This document shows, piece after piece, positions 1 to 7,431 of a stretch of 64,000 bases of DNA. Source of the stretch: Planctomycetaceae bacterium (GTDB taxonomy: Bacteria > Planctomycetota > Phycisphaerae > SM23-33); NCBI GenBank assembly GCA_039680605.1, contig JBDKTA010000044.1, positions 161,839 to 225,838 on the forward strand. Reading direction: 5' to 3'. A program made the position numbers and the translations under genes. How positions within the stretch are numbered: the first letter of the stretch is position 1; each line of letters opens with the position of its first letter. The notes below the pieces were generated by a model. That model searched no databases and was not told the origin of the DNA. It saw only the letters and a program-made list of their open reading frames with translations.

Positions 1-2
1 AA

Positions 3-347
3 TGGACTGCCGCGACCGTGGCGTACAACCAATCCGTCGGGTCGGGCATGTCGTTCGGTTACGACGCGGCGAACCTGGACTTCTATCAGGACATCGACAT
101 CACGGCCATCGTACAGGCCTGGCTGGTCGACCCGTCGAGCAATCGCGGCCTGAGCCTCCGCGGCACGGAAGGCTTCTCGCTGACGGCCAAGTACTTCGGC
201 GGCGCCTACGATGTGACCCCGCCGGAACTGGTGCTGACGTGGGAAAGCGTCCCCGTTCCCGAACCCGCCTCCGCAGTGCTTCTACTGATTGGCGGTCTTA
301 GTGTTCTTTGCAGGAGTCCAGGGCATCTTCTGATGTCTGGGCGTTAG
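3..347 (+). CDS. DNRLRE-like PEP-CTERM secreted protein (3' part only)
   Basis: The reading frame is open from the first bases of the window, so the gene starts outside it. The visible 114 codons contain a stretch near codons 36-55 (DITAIVQAWL, then NRGLSLRG) that resembles the end of the DNRLRE beta-sandwich domain of secreted and cell-surface proteins. It is followed by the sorting motif VPEPASA and a hydrophobic helix, as in PEP-CTERM exosortase substrates. The usual terminal Arg cluster is replaced by CRSPGHLLMSGR, so the tail may have been altered by a late frameshift. The last 50 bp overlap, tail to tail, the end of the regulator gene on the other strand. It is probably an envelope or extracellular protein; its exact role cannot be told. 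Confidence 0.75.
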   Translation, partial: WTAATVAYNQSVGSGMSFGYDAANLDFYQDIDITAIVQAWLVDPSSNRGLSLRGTEGFSLTAKYFGGAYDVTPPELVLTWESVPVPEPASAVLLLIGGLSVLCRSPGHLLMSGR

Positions 348-1515
348 TCTTTCTTCGCCACGCTCGGGGGGGCAGGCCGGTGGCGGTCTTGATGTTGCGG
401 ATGAACTGCTCGATGGTGCCGTAACCGCAGGCCGCGGCGATGTCCTTGGCCATCAGGTCGGTGGCGGCCAGCAGCTTCTTCGCTTCCCGCAGCCGTCTCT
501 GGCTCAAGAGGTTGCTGGGCGATCGGCCCAGATGCTTCTTGAAGGCCAGGTTCAGACCGACCATTGAGATTCCCACGCTGCGGGCGATGCTGCCCACGCT
601 CAGGTTCCGGTCGCCAAAATCGTTTTGGATCATGTGCATCGCCCTGGCCACGCCCGCGTGCGGCACGGCCATCACGTCGCTGCTTTGCCGCACGATCACG
701 CCCTTGGGCGGGACGATCAGGGGCCTGCGGGGGAGGCGGCCGCCGTTGAGCAGGCGGTCGAGCATGGCCGCGGCCTGGTAGCCCTGAGCGTGCCAGTCCA
801 TGTCCACGCTGGACAGAGGGATGATGCACCCCTTGCAGATCGGCTCCATGTTGTAGCAGGAGATGATGGCCACTTGGTCGGGCACGAGGATTCCCGCCGC
901 TCGCAGGGCCGTCACCGCCTCGATGCCCGTCCAGTCGCTGTCGACCATCAGGCCCAGCGGCTTGGGCATCTGGCCGACACGCACGCCCAGCCAGCGGCGG
1001 AAACTCTCGAAGTCCCACGTGTACTCGCTGCCGCGGGCGGCCCAGTCCAGTTCGTGCAGCGCCGCCCCGCCCGCGCGGGCGGCTTGGATAAACCCCTTGC
1101 GCTGCTCGTTCAGCGCCCAGCTTTCGCCCATCCAGCAGTAGGTCAGGTTCCGAAAGCCCGCCGCCAGGAAGTGCTCGGCCGCCAGTCGCCCGCTGGCGCA
1201 AAAGTCCAGCAGCACGTACCCCGCGCGAACCACCGGGTGGGGCGGATAGGTCGCGCAGACGACGGGAACGCGCACGTCAGACCAGTCCGCCTCGTCGGCC
1301 CACAGCACTTGGCCGGCGATCACCGCCTCGGCTTGTGCCAGATGGATCTCGGCCGAGGGCTGAAGATTGCGCCGGTGAGAGAAGGTCAGGACCCACCCGG
1401 CCGATGCGGCGTATTCCAGGGCGCCCAAGGCCAGCGGGTGAAAGTGGTCCGTGTGCATGAACAGCACCCGTCGAGGCGAGGCGCTGACGGCCTTGGGGCG
1501 GCGCGTTTTCTTCAT
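298..1515 (-). CDS. XylR-type AraC-family transcriptional regulator
   Basis: 405 residues. The N-terminal ~280 residues look like a periplasmic-binding-protein/LacI-type sensor (VDSDWTGIEAV; PDQVAIISCYN), as in E. coli XylR. The last ~100 residues are an AraC double helix-turn-helix (LSVGSIARSVGISMVGLN, then MAKDIAAACGYGTIEQFI). This architecture normally binds a sugar and activates or represses carbohydrate genes. I chose the ATG at 1515 because AAGGAG lies 7 bases upstream; a start 10 codons earlier has no such site. It is transcribed divergently from the PEP-CTERM gene at 1676 across an AT-rich spacer and is a likely regulator of that pair or of the sulfatase region. The ligand is unknown. 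Confidence 0.88.
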   Translation of the reverse strand: MKKTRRPKAVSASPRRVLFMHTDHFHPLALGALEYAASAGWVLTFSHRRNLQPSAEIHLAQAEAVIAGQVLWADEADWSDVRVPVVCATYPPHPVVRAGYVLLDFCASGRLAAEHFLAAGFRNLTYCWMGESWALNEQRKGFIQAARAGGAALHELDWAARGSEYTWDFESFRRWLGVRVGQMPKPLGLMVDSDWTGIEAVTALRAAGILVPDQVAIISCYNMEPICKGCIIPLSSVDMDWHAQGYQAAAMLDRLLNGGRLPRRPLIVPPKGVIVRQSSDVMAVPHAGVARAMHMIQNDFGDRNLSVGSIARSVGISMVGLNLAFKKHLGRSPSNLLSQRRLREAKKLLAATDLMAKDIAAACGYGTIEQFIRNIKTATGLPPRAWRRKTNAQTSEDALDSCKEH

Positions 1516-1573
1516 CGCAGGCTCCTTGTGGCGGTTCAGACGCATATTATAATAATGTCAAGTCCTGTTTATA

Positions 1574-1611
1574 ACAACATATATTGTAAAAATACGGCTG
1601 CATGATATACT
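1574..1611 (+). promoter_or_regulatory. Putative promoter and operator upstream of the PEP-CTERM pair
   Basis: The spacer between the two divergent genes is the most AT-rich stretch nearby. It holds a sigma70-like pair, TTGTAA at 1584-1589 and TATACT at 1606-1611, 16 bp apart and pointing to the gene at 1676. The inverted repeat ACAA-6-TTGT at 1574-1587 overlaps the -35 box and could be an operator for the neighbouring regulator. This is inference from sequence only. Confidence 0.4.
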
Positions 1612-1675
1612 CAATACAGATAGGCGGTCATCTGCGCAAGACATCACCATGAGTTCTGAAAGGAAGGATACGGTT

Positions 1676-2431
1676 ATGAAAAAGATGGCATGGGCATTCA
1701 TCGCGACGGCCACACTCGTGCTTGCCGCGGGGACGGCGGCAAATGCGGCGTACTCGTACGGCTACGTGTGGGATCGCTCGGCCGATTTTGCTTTGGCGCC
1801 CATCACGAATCCCGACAATGACAGCCAAGGCAATGCCGTCTGGAGGTGCGCGTATTCGACGGGGGGCAGTTTCACGTACCAGAGCGGCGCGAAGTGGTAT
1901 CAACAGACCGGCACGGCCCTGATATGGGATTCGTCGTGGTTTGGCGGGGGCGCAGTGTGGGCTCGCGCGAATGACAAGACCCCGGTTGCTTGGGGCTCAG
2001 CCATGGTTTACGCATCTCAGAGCGGTGTATCAGCCAGTTACGCGCCTCTGGTGCAGTGGATCAATCCCGCCGGCAACGGAACGGTCGTTGAGATCAACGG
2101 GACGCTGACGCGCAGCACTACGGTAGGGACGAGCAACTACGACTTCGCCGCCGTGTGGTATGACGCTTCAGCGAACACATACACCGCTGTCGCGCCGGGC
2201 AGCGTGGCGTCAACCCTCTACAGCACCACGTCGATCTTTACATTCAACGCCGTCACGCTGACCTTGGACGCCGGTGATTTCATCCAGTTCGGGATCAAGC
2301 CGCACGCCCCCGCGGGCGGCGACTACATCACCATGGAAGACAACATCACCATCACGTACATCCCCGAGCCGGCGACGGTTGTGCTGCTGTCCGCCGGCAC
2401 CGTGGCCATGCTGAGGCGGAGGCGGGCATGA
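1676..2431 (+). CDS. PEP-CTERM secreted protein
   Basis: 251 residues. It has a signal peptide (MKKMAWAFIATATLVLAAGT, cleavage near ANAA), a beta-rich middle of about 200 residues without a recognisable domain, and a C-terminal sorting signal: IPEPATV, a hydrophobic helix and RRRRA. Such proteins are exported by Sec and processed by an exosortase, often as part of an exopolysaccharide matrix. The ATG at 1676 is preferred over the in-frame ATG 27 bases upstream because AGGAAGG lies 8 bases before it. The stop overlaps the start of the next gene (ATGA at 2428), so the two are translationally coupled. The specific function is unknown. Confidence 0.85.
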   Translation: MKKMAWAFIATATLVLAAGTAANAAYSYGYVWDRSADFALAPITNPDNDSQGNAVWRCAYSTGGSFTYQSGAKWYQQTGTALIWDSSWFGGGAVWARANDKTPVAWGSAMVYASQSGVSASYAPLVQWINPAGNGTVVEINGTLTRSTTVGTSNYDFAAVWYDASANTYTAVAPGSVASTLYSTTSIFTFNAVTLTLDAGDFIQFGIKPHAPAGGDYITMEDNITITYIPEPATVVLLSAGTVAMLRRRRA

Positions 2432-3642
2432 GATATTGCCCGGCCCTTCTGGCAGCGTGCATCCTGATCCCCCTTTCCGCCTCTGCGCGGGGGCAGGACT
2501 GGGCGTGGAACGTGGCGGTCTCGGGGGGGGACATCTGGCTGGCCAGCAGCGGCGGTGGCGTGCCGACGTTTGACTATCGTATCGGGGCCAGCGGGGCGAT
2601 CTCCGAGATGCGCGACGTGCCCGACGCGTATCAGCGCCTTCTGAGCCCCAGCTACGCCGGAGAAGCCACCGACCGCATCGTCCAGTGGACGGCCTGGTCC
2701 AATACCGTCCGTTACGAGGCGACGAGTCTTCCCGATTTTGAGAAGCGATTCAACCTAACCCAGGGCGGCAATTTCGCCGGCACGATCTCGCCGACGATGG
2801 CCGTCGAGTACAACCCCGCCGCCGGACGTCTGGACGTCTACTCCGTTCCGCAGGACCAGTGGAAGACCGAGAACGCCGCGGCCATGCAGAGCAAGTTCAG
2901 CGCCCTGACTCGCTATGAGATGCTCGACCAGGGTGTGCTGGCCGTCCGGCGAGTCATCCGAGTCGGAGCGGTGACGCTGCAGGGCGCGCCCGCCACATTC
3001 GATCACCTCTACATCGAGGGCTGGAGCCCCTTCGACCGCTCCAGCACGACCTTCAACGCCCTGGCGCTGGGCCTCGACGCCGCGGGCAATCCCAACTGGT
3101 GGTACCGCGCGGGGTACAACATCCCCATGTACCCGGGCTTCGACGTCGATACTCAAACAAACGGCTACGCCGTGGTCTACGATGAAGACGCCTATGCCTC
3201 CAGTACGGCCGTGGGGCTGGTCTTCGGCAAGAGGCAGATTGTCTCCGACGGGTCCGCCGACAAGTACGAGGTGAACTCGATGGACTGGAACAACGGGATC
3301 GGCATTCTTCCCGGGCTGACGATGTACGATGTGGCCGAGGGAAGCATTATCGACCAGACGATCCTGCTCGTGCCTCGCCGCCAACTCGACGCGGGCATGC
3401 GCGATCTGCTGGTCTCGCTGGTCGGCCAGGTGCCCGCACCGGTTCTTTGTGCCCCGGGGACAACCTTCACGGGAGAGTTGGCGATGATCGTTTCGCGCCT
3501 GAGCGGTTATGTCGATGCCTCCGGCCAGCGGACCGACCATCTGGGCGGCATGTTCACGCCCGTCCCCGAACCCGCCTCCGCCTCGCTGCTGGTGATCGGG
3601 GCCGTTGGGATGATCCTGCGTCGTCGGAAGCGCTGCCGGTGA
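2428..3642 (+). CDS. PEP-CTERM secreted protein, larger partner
   Basis: 404 residues with a signal peptide (LLAACILIPLSASARG) and a C-terminal exosortase signal (VPEPASASLLVIGAVGMILR, then RRKRC). The ~350-residue mature region shows no domain I recognise. It is rich in Gly, Tyr, Trp and Asp, consistent with a secreted beta-sandwich fold. It overlaps the preceding PEP-CTERM gene by four bases, so the two are probably made together and may act in the same matrix or surface structure. No exosortase gene lies in the window. Confidence 0.85.
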   Translation: MRYCPALLAACILIPLSASARGQDWAWNVAVSGGDIWLASSGGGVPTFDYRIGASGAISEMRDVPDAYQRLLSPSYAGEATDRIVQWTAWSNTVRYEATSLPDFEKRFNLTQGGNFAGTISPTMAVEYNPAAGRLDVYSVPQDQWKTENAAAMQSKFSALTRYEMLDQGVLAVRRVIRVGAVTLQGAPATFDHLYIEGWSPFDRSSTTFNALALGLDAAGNPNWWYRAGYNIPMYPGFDVDTQTNGYAVVYDEDAYASSTAVGLVFGKRQIVSDGSADKYEVNSMDWNNGIGILPGLTMYDVAEGSIIDQTILLVPRRQLDAGMRDLLVSLVGQVPAPVLCAPGTTFTGELAMIVSRLSGYVDASGQRTDHLGGMFTPVPEPASASLLVIGAVGMILRRRKRCR

Positions 3643-3716
3643 TCGGCAAGCTGCAGCAGGCCGTCGGCCGGCGACAGCGGCGCTGTGGGCTGGACGCGGG
3701 GCTATCTCAGAAGTAG

Positions 3717-3801
3717 CATGGGCATCTTGCCCATGAGTAGCACGGGCGTCCCGCCCGTGCAAATCGCCGCGACATGCCAAGCCGCCCGTGCTACGGGACC
3801 G
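3717..3801. repeat. Tandem small-hairpin repeat (GGGC type)
   Basis: Two adjacent perfect hairpins lie here: CATGGGCA-TCT-TGCCCATG at 3717-3735 and CACGGGCG-TCC-CGCCCGTG at 3741-3759, each preceded by AGTAG. A degenerate half (GCCCGTGCTACGGG) follows at about 3784. The units share sequence but differ by compensating changes that keep the stems, as in dispersed REP-like intergenic elements. A related element lies upstream of fumC. Confidence 0.7.
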
Positions 3802-3834
3802 ATGCGTTCACTCGTTGACGATTGAGGAAAATGA

Positions 3835-5253
3835 ATGAAACGACGTGAGTTTCTCCGTGCCGCGGGGGCGGCGGCCGCGGCGGCAGTGCTGCCGCGGTTG
3901 GTTTTGGGGCAGTCGGCGCCGGCGGCGCGGCGGCCTAACCTTATCGTCATCCTGGCCGACGACATCGGCGCCGGCCATTACGGCTGCTATGGCAATGCCA
4001 AGGCGCGCACGCCGCACCTGGACGCCCTGGCCCGCGGCGGCGTGGCGTTCCGGACCTGCTGGGCCACGCCCATGTGCGGGCCATCGCGGGCGCTGCTGGC
4101 GACGGGGCACTACGCCTCGCGAACGGGCATCTATCACAATTCGCTGTCAATCCCGGTCAGGGGAGCGAATCCCAATGCGTTTGCCTCACAGCACCTGACC
4201 TTCGCCCGCGTGCTCAAAGAGTCCGGATACGCCACGGCCATCGCCGGAAAGACAATGACCCTCGGCGGCAAGCTCGGCTCGCCCGAGGTCGGCTTCGACG
4301 AGCACTGCGTCAACCACGAGTCGTTCACGCTGCCCGACGGCTCGCGGTTCGACGGGCCTTCTGAGGGCTCGTACAAGGTTCCCAACGCCAAGCCAATCCC
4401 CAGCCGCTACTGGCACCCCTGCATCGTCCGCAACGGCAAGGCCGTCAAAACGGGCCCGCGGGATTTCGGGCAGGACATCTACATCGACTTCGCGATCGAC
4501 TTCGCCAAGCGGCACAAGGACCGCCCGTTCCTGACGTACCTGCCGATGGACCTGGTGCATGGCATCGCCGGCGGGGGGCTGCCAACAACGCCCGCGTCCG
4601 GGCGGCCGGGCAAGAACACCGGCGGCACCGTCGACGACTGCAACAGCTATCTGGACGTTCTGGTCGGACGCATCGTCAAGGCGTTGGACGAACTGCACCT
4701 GCGCGAGGACACGATCATCCTGTTCACCAGCGATAACGGCGACGGCCCGCGAGGCAAGACATGGGCGACCGAGCAGGGGGCGCGCGTGCCGATGATCGTC
4801 AACTGCCCCGGCCGCGTGAAGGCCCGCGGGGCCACCAGCGCCCTGACCGATTTCGCCGATGTGATGCCCACACTGCTGGATTTCGCCAAGGCCGATCTGC
4901 CCAAGGGTTATGAGCTCGACGGGCGCAGCCTGGCGCCCTTCCTGGCCGGTCAAGCCGGCGCGACGCGGGAGTGGATCTACAGCTACATCGGCACGGCCCG
5001 GATGATCCGCGACCGGAGATGGCTGCTCGAAGGCGTCGATCCGCTGGGCGGTAAAGCCGCCGGCCGGATGTACGACTGCAGCGGCCGCCCCTACCGCGAA
5101 GTGACCGGTTCAAAGGATCCGGAGGTCCAGGCCGCCCGCAATCGCCTGGGCGAGATCCTGGCGAAGATTCCGCACATCGATCCCAAGGACCCGCCAACCG
5201 CCGCGAGATTGGCCAAATACAAAAAAGCTCCCTACAGGCATCAAGTGCCTTAG
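3835..5253 (+). CDS. Tat-exported sulfatase (S1 family)
   Basis: 472 residues. It starts with a twin-arginine signal (MKRREFLRAAG) and an Ala-rich hydrophobic stretch, so it is exported folded. The sulfatase fold begins at residue ~33 (PNLIVILADDIG; Asp42 and Asp43 are metal ligands). The formylglycine-type motif CGPSR is at residues 81-85, with Cys81 as the residue converted to formylglycine. The later FTSDNGDG segment supplies further metal ligands. Arylsulfatase-like enzymes of this kind remove sulfate from polysaccharides, and planctomycetes carry many of them. The substrate cannot be named. The nearby regulator and glycosidase fit use of sulfated glycans. A separate formylglycine-generating enzyme is needed and is not seen here. 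Confidence 0.93.
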   Translation: MKRREFLRAAGAAAAAAVLPRLVLGQSAPAARRPNLIVILADDIGAGHYGCYGNAKARTPHLDALARGGVAFRTCWATPMCGPSRALLATGHYASRTGIYHNSLSIPVRGANPNAFASQHLTFARVLKESGYATAIAGKTMTLGGKLGSPEVGFDEHCVNHESFTLPDGSRFDGPSEGSYKVPNAKPIPSRYWHPCIVRNGKAVKTGPRDFGQDIYIDFAIDFAKRHKDRPFLTYLPMDLVHGIAGGGLPTTPASGRPGKNTGGTVDDCNSYLDVLVGRIVKALDELHLREDTIILFTSDNGDGPRGKTWATEQGARVPMIVNCPGRVKARGATSALTDFADVMPTLLDFAKADLPKGYELDGRSLAPFLAGQAGATREWIYSYIGTARMIRDRRWLLEGVDPLGGKAAGRMYDCSGRPYREVTGSKDPEVQAARNRLGEILAKIPHIDPKDPPTAARLAKYKKAPYRHQVP

Positions 5254-5324
5254 AATGGCGGCCCGCCCGTTGTCCGTGAAGCGGACGCCGGGTCCGAACA
5301 AGAGGAAGGCACAATGGGACTGAG

Positions 5325-6386
5325 ATGAATTTGACCGACTATCTCGTGATCGACGATGTCCAACTGCGGCGATTCGACGACATGTATGCCCGCTACCGGC
5401 GGCTGTACGACGACCCGGGCGGTTGTCAGCCGATGATTATCGTGAACACGCCCCTGCCGCCCCAGCCGACGTGGCAGCAGCGACTGGCCGATCCGCTGGT
5501 CATGCTGCAATCGGAGCTCGACGCGATTCGTCCGCACCTGGAACTCGGCGACGACCGCGTGCCCACGGTGCGGGTCCAGTTCGGCACGGCGCAGGTGGCG
5601 GCCGCTTTCGGCTGCCGCATGCACATCAACGAAGACAGCCCCCCTGCCGCGGGCACCAGCGTGATGTCGCGCGCCCAAGACGTGTACGACCTGGAGATTC
5701 CGCCTCTCGACGCCGGATGGTATGGCAAGCTGGCGCAGTGGACGGAGATCTGGAAGGCCAACCTCCCGCCGGGCGTGCATATCCAGCACCCCGACATCCA
5801 GAGCGCCTTCAACTCGGCCCACCTGATCCGCGGCAACGACATCATGACGGACTTCTTCGACCACCCGGCCGAGCTCGACCTGCTGCTGGACAAGGTGACC
5901 GACTTCATGCTGGCGATCACGCGGCACGTCAAGGCCGCCATCAGCGACGACCGGGACTGGTTCTTCGACTGGGGCTCGATGTGGAAAGGCGCCGCCCGCA
6001 TCAGCAACTGCACGATGCAGTTGATCTCGCCGGAGCTGTACCGCCGCCACGTCCTGTCGCGAGACGTGCGATTCCTGGAGACCATCGGCGGCGGGCGAAT
6101 GCACTACTGCGGGATCACCGGCGCGGTCATCGACGACTTCCTGGCCATCCCCGCACTGACGGGCCTGGACATCGACGTCGGGCGGCACGACTTCTTCGAC
6201 CTCTGCGACCGCACGCCCCCGCAGGTGGTCCTGGTGACTTACTTCGACGGCAAGAGTCCCCAGATCGAACGCCTGCTCAGAGGCCAGTGGCCCCGGAAGC
6301 GGAACATCATTATGAGCACGTCGGCGCCGTCGGTAGACGAAGGCCGGCGCCTGCTGGAGAAGCTTCGCGATTCGATTCCCGGATGA
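5325..6386 (+). CDS. Uroporphyrinogen-decarboxylase-like (URO-D superfamily) protein
   Basis: 353 residues with the layout of the URO-D/MtaA barrel superfamily. Features include an inner helix with a conserved GSMWKG segment, GGGRMHYCGITGAVIDDF (the strand where methyltransferase relatives place a His/Cys pair) and a closing STSAPSVDEGRRLLE helix. It is not a true haem-pathway HemE, as the N-terminal substrate Arg motif is absent. Relatives include corrinoid-dependent methyltransferases and many uncharacterised planctomycete proteins. It is the first gene of a tight operon; its stop overlaps the start of the DUF362 gene (ATGA at 6383). Two further members and a fragment lie elsewhere in the window. 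The reaction is unknown. Confidence 0.75.
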   Translation: MNLTDYLVIDDVQLRRFDDMYARYRRLYDDPGGCQPMIIVNTPLPPQPTWQQRLADPLVMLQSELDAIRPHLELGDDRVPTVRVQFGTAQVAAAFGCRMHINEDSPPAAGTSVMSRAQDVYDLEIPPLDAGWYGKLAQWTEIWKANLPPGVHIQHPDIQSAFNSAHLIRGNDIMTDFFDHPAELDLLLDKVTDFMLAITRHVKAAISDDRDWFFDWGSMWKGAARISNCTMQLISPELYRRHVLSRDVRFLETIGGGRMHYCGITGAVIDDFLAIPALTGLDIDVGRHDFFDLCDRTPPQVVLVTYFDGKSPQIERLLRGQWPRKRNIIMSTSAPSVDEGRRLLEKLRDSIPG

Positions 6387-7429
6387 GCCCGCGGGTCTGG
6401 AGCAGTGGCGAAGCGGCAGGGCACGCCCAGCGCAGCCGCAACGTCATGACCAACACCGGCATGGTGCATGGGGTCAAAGACACCATGGCGCACCTGATTT
6501 TCCTGGACGAGATCGCAGAGAAGGTTGTCGACTTCGGGCCCCAGGCCGGGGCAGTGCGTTACATGCCCGTGCCGGAGATCATGGAGCGGGCCGACGTCAT
6601 CATCAACGTGCCCAAGGCCAAGACGCATTTTGTCGACCCGATCAGTTGTGCCTGCAAGAACTGGATCGGCGTGATGCCCATGAGCTTCCGCCTCTGGGCC
6701 CAGCGCGAGGTTGAACCCTACTACGCCGGAAACGCCTGGCTGCTCAAGAAGTTCCGCCCAACGCTCAATGTCGTCGACGGCGCCTGGGCCGGCGAGGGAC
6801 AAGGCCCCGGCGGAAACGACCCATTCTGGTGGGGATGGATCCTCGCCTCGACCGACCCGGTGGCCGTCGACGTGACCGTCGCGCGGCTGTTCGGGCTGGA
6901 CCACACCAACATCCGAATGGCCAACGAGGCGGCGAAGATCGGAGCGGGCGTCTGCGACCCCGAGCAGATCGAATTGACCGGAGCGACGCTGGAGGAGGCC
7001 TTTCGCAAGGTCAAACCCGCCGATCCGAGCGTGCATCGCTTTCCGTGCAACGTGATCGTCGGCCGGCGCGGGGCGACGATCGAAGGCACACTGGGGCACT
7101 GGAAGACCATCGCCGACGGGTGGATGGGAGTGGGCCTGTGGAAGCTTTTCACGCTGCGGGGCACGCCGACGTTCTTGTTCGGCGACGCGGACGACCCGGA
7201 CTTCGAGCAGCACCTCAAGGACGGCCCGTACATCGTGCTCGACGATGCGGCACAGGACAAGTACAAGTACGACCCGCGCGTGGCGTTCGTGCCCGGATCG
7301 CCCGTGCCCCAGTCCTACATGCAGAATGAAATGATCGAGGGCATGGGCTTCGGCGGCATCTACCAGGCGGGTCTGGCCGTCGACAAGATGATCCAGCACG
7401 CGCGAGGCGTCCTGCAATCGAGGGGCTAG
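6383..7429 (+). CDS. DUF362-family protein, apparently N-terminally shortened
   Basis: 348 residues. It matches the later two thirds of DUF362 proteins: the ADVIINVPKAKTHFVDP segment, a strand with CACKNWIGVMP, then TLNVVDGAWAGEGQGPGG and ASTDPVAVDVTVARLFGLD. Family members normally begin with roughly 70-100 residues leading to a GEG-type turn. Here the protein opens almost directly at SSGEAAGHAQ, so the first strands are missing. The start ATG overlaps the upstream stop codon. DUF362 proteins are thought to be redox or iron-sulfur related, but function is unproven. The gene may be active, fused by coupling to the URO-D-like partner, or decaying. Confidence 0.75.
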   Translation: MSPRVWSSGEAAGHAQRSRNVMTNTGMVHGVKDTMAHLIFLDEIAEKVVDFGPQAGAVRYMPVPEIMERADVIINVPKAKTHFVDPISCACKNWIGVMPMSFRLWAQREVEPYYAGNAWLLKKFRPTLNVVDGAWAGEGQGPGGNDPFWWGWILASTDPVAVDVTVARLFGLDHTNIRMANEAAKIGAGVCDPEQIELTGATLEEAFRKVKPADPSVHRFPCNVIVGRRGATIEGTLGHWKTIADGWMGVGLWKLFTLRGTPTFLFGDADDPDFEQHLKDGPYIVLDDAAQDKYKYDPRVAFVPGSPVPQSYMQNEMIEGMGFGGIYQAGLAVDKMIQHARGVLQSRG

Positions 7430-7431
7430 CG

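Noticed and set aside
2755..3780. A minus-strand frame ending in GRDARAT/GQDAHAT peptides
   Set aside because: The peptides are translations of the GGGC hairpin repeat, and the rest is antisense to a PEP-CTERM gene.
5423..6382. Apparent 320-codon extension of the DUF362 gene
   Set aside because: It is an out-of-frame reading of the URO-D-like gene; the ATGA overlap at 6383 gives a proper start.
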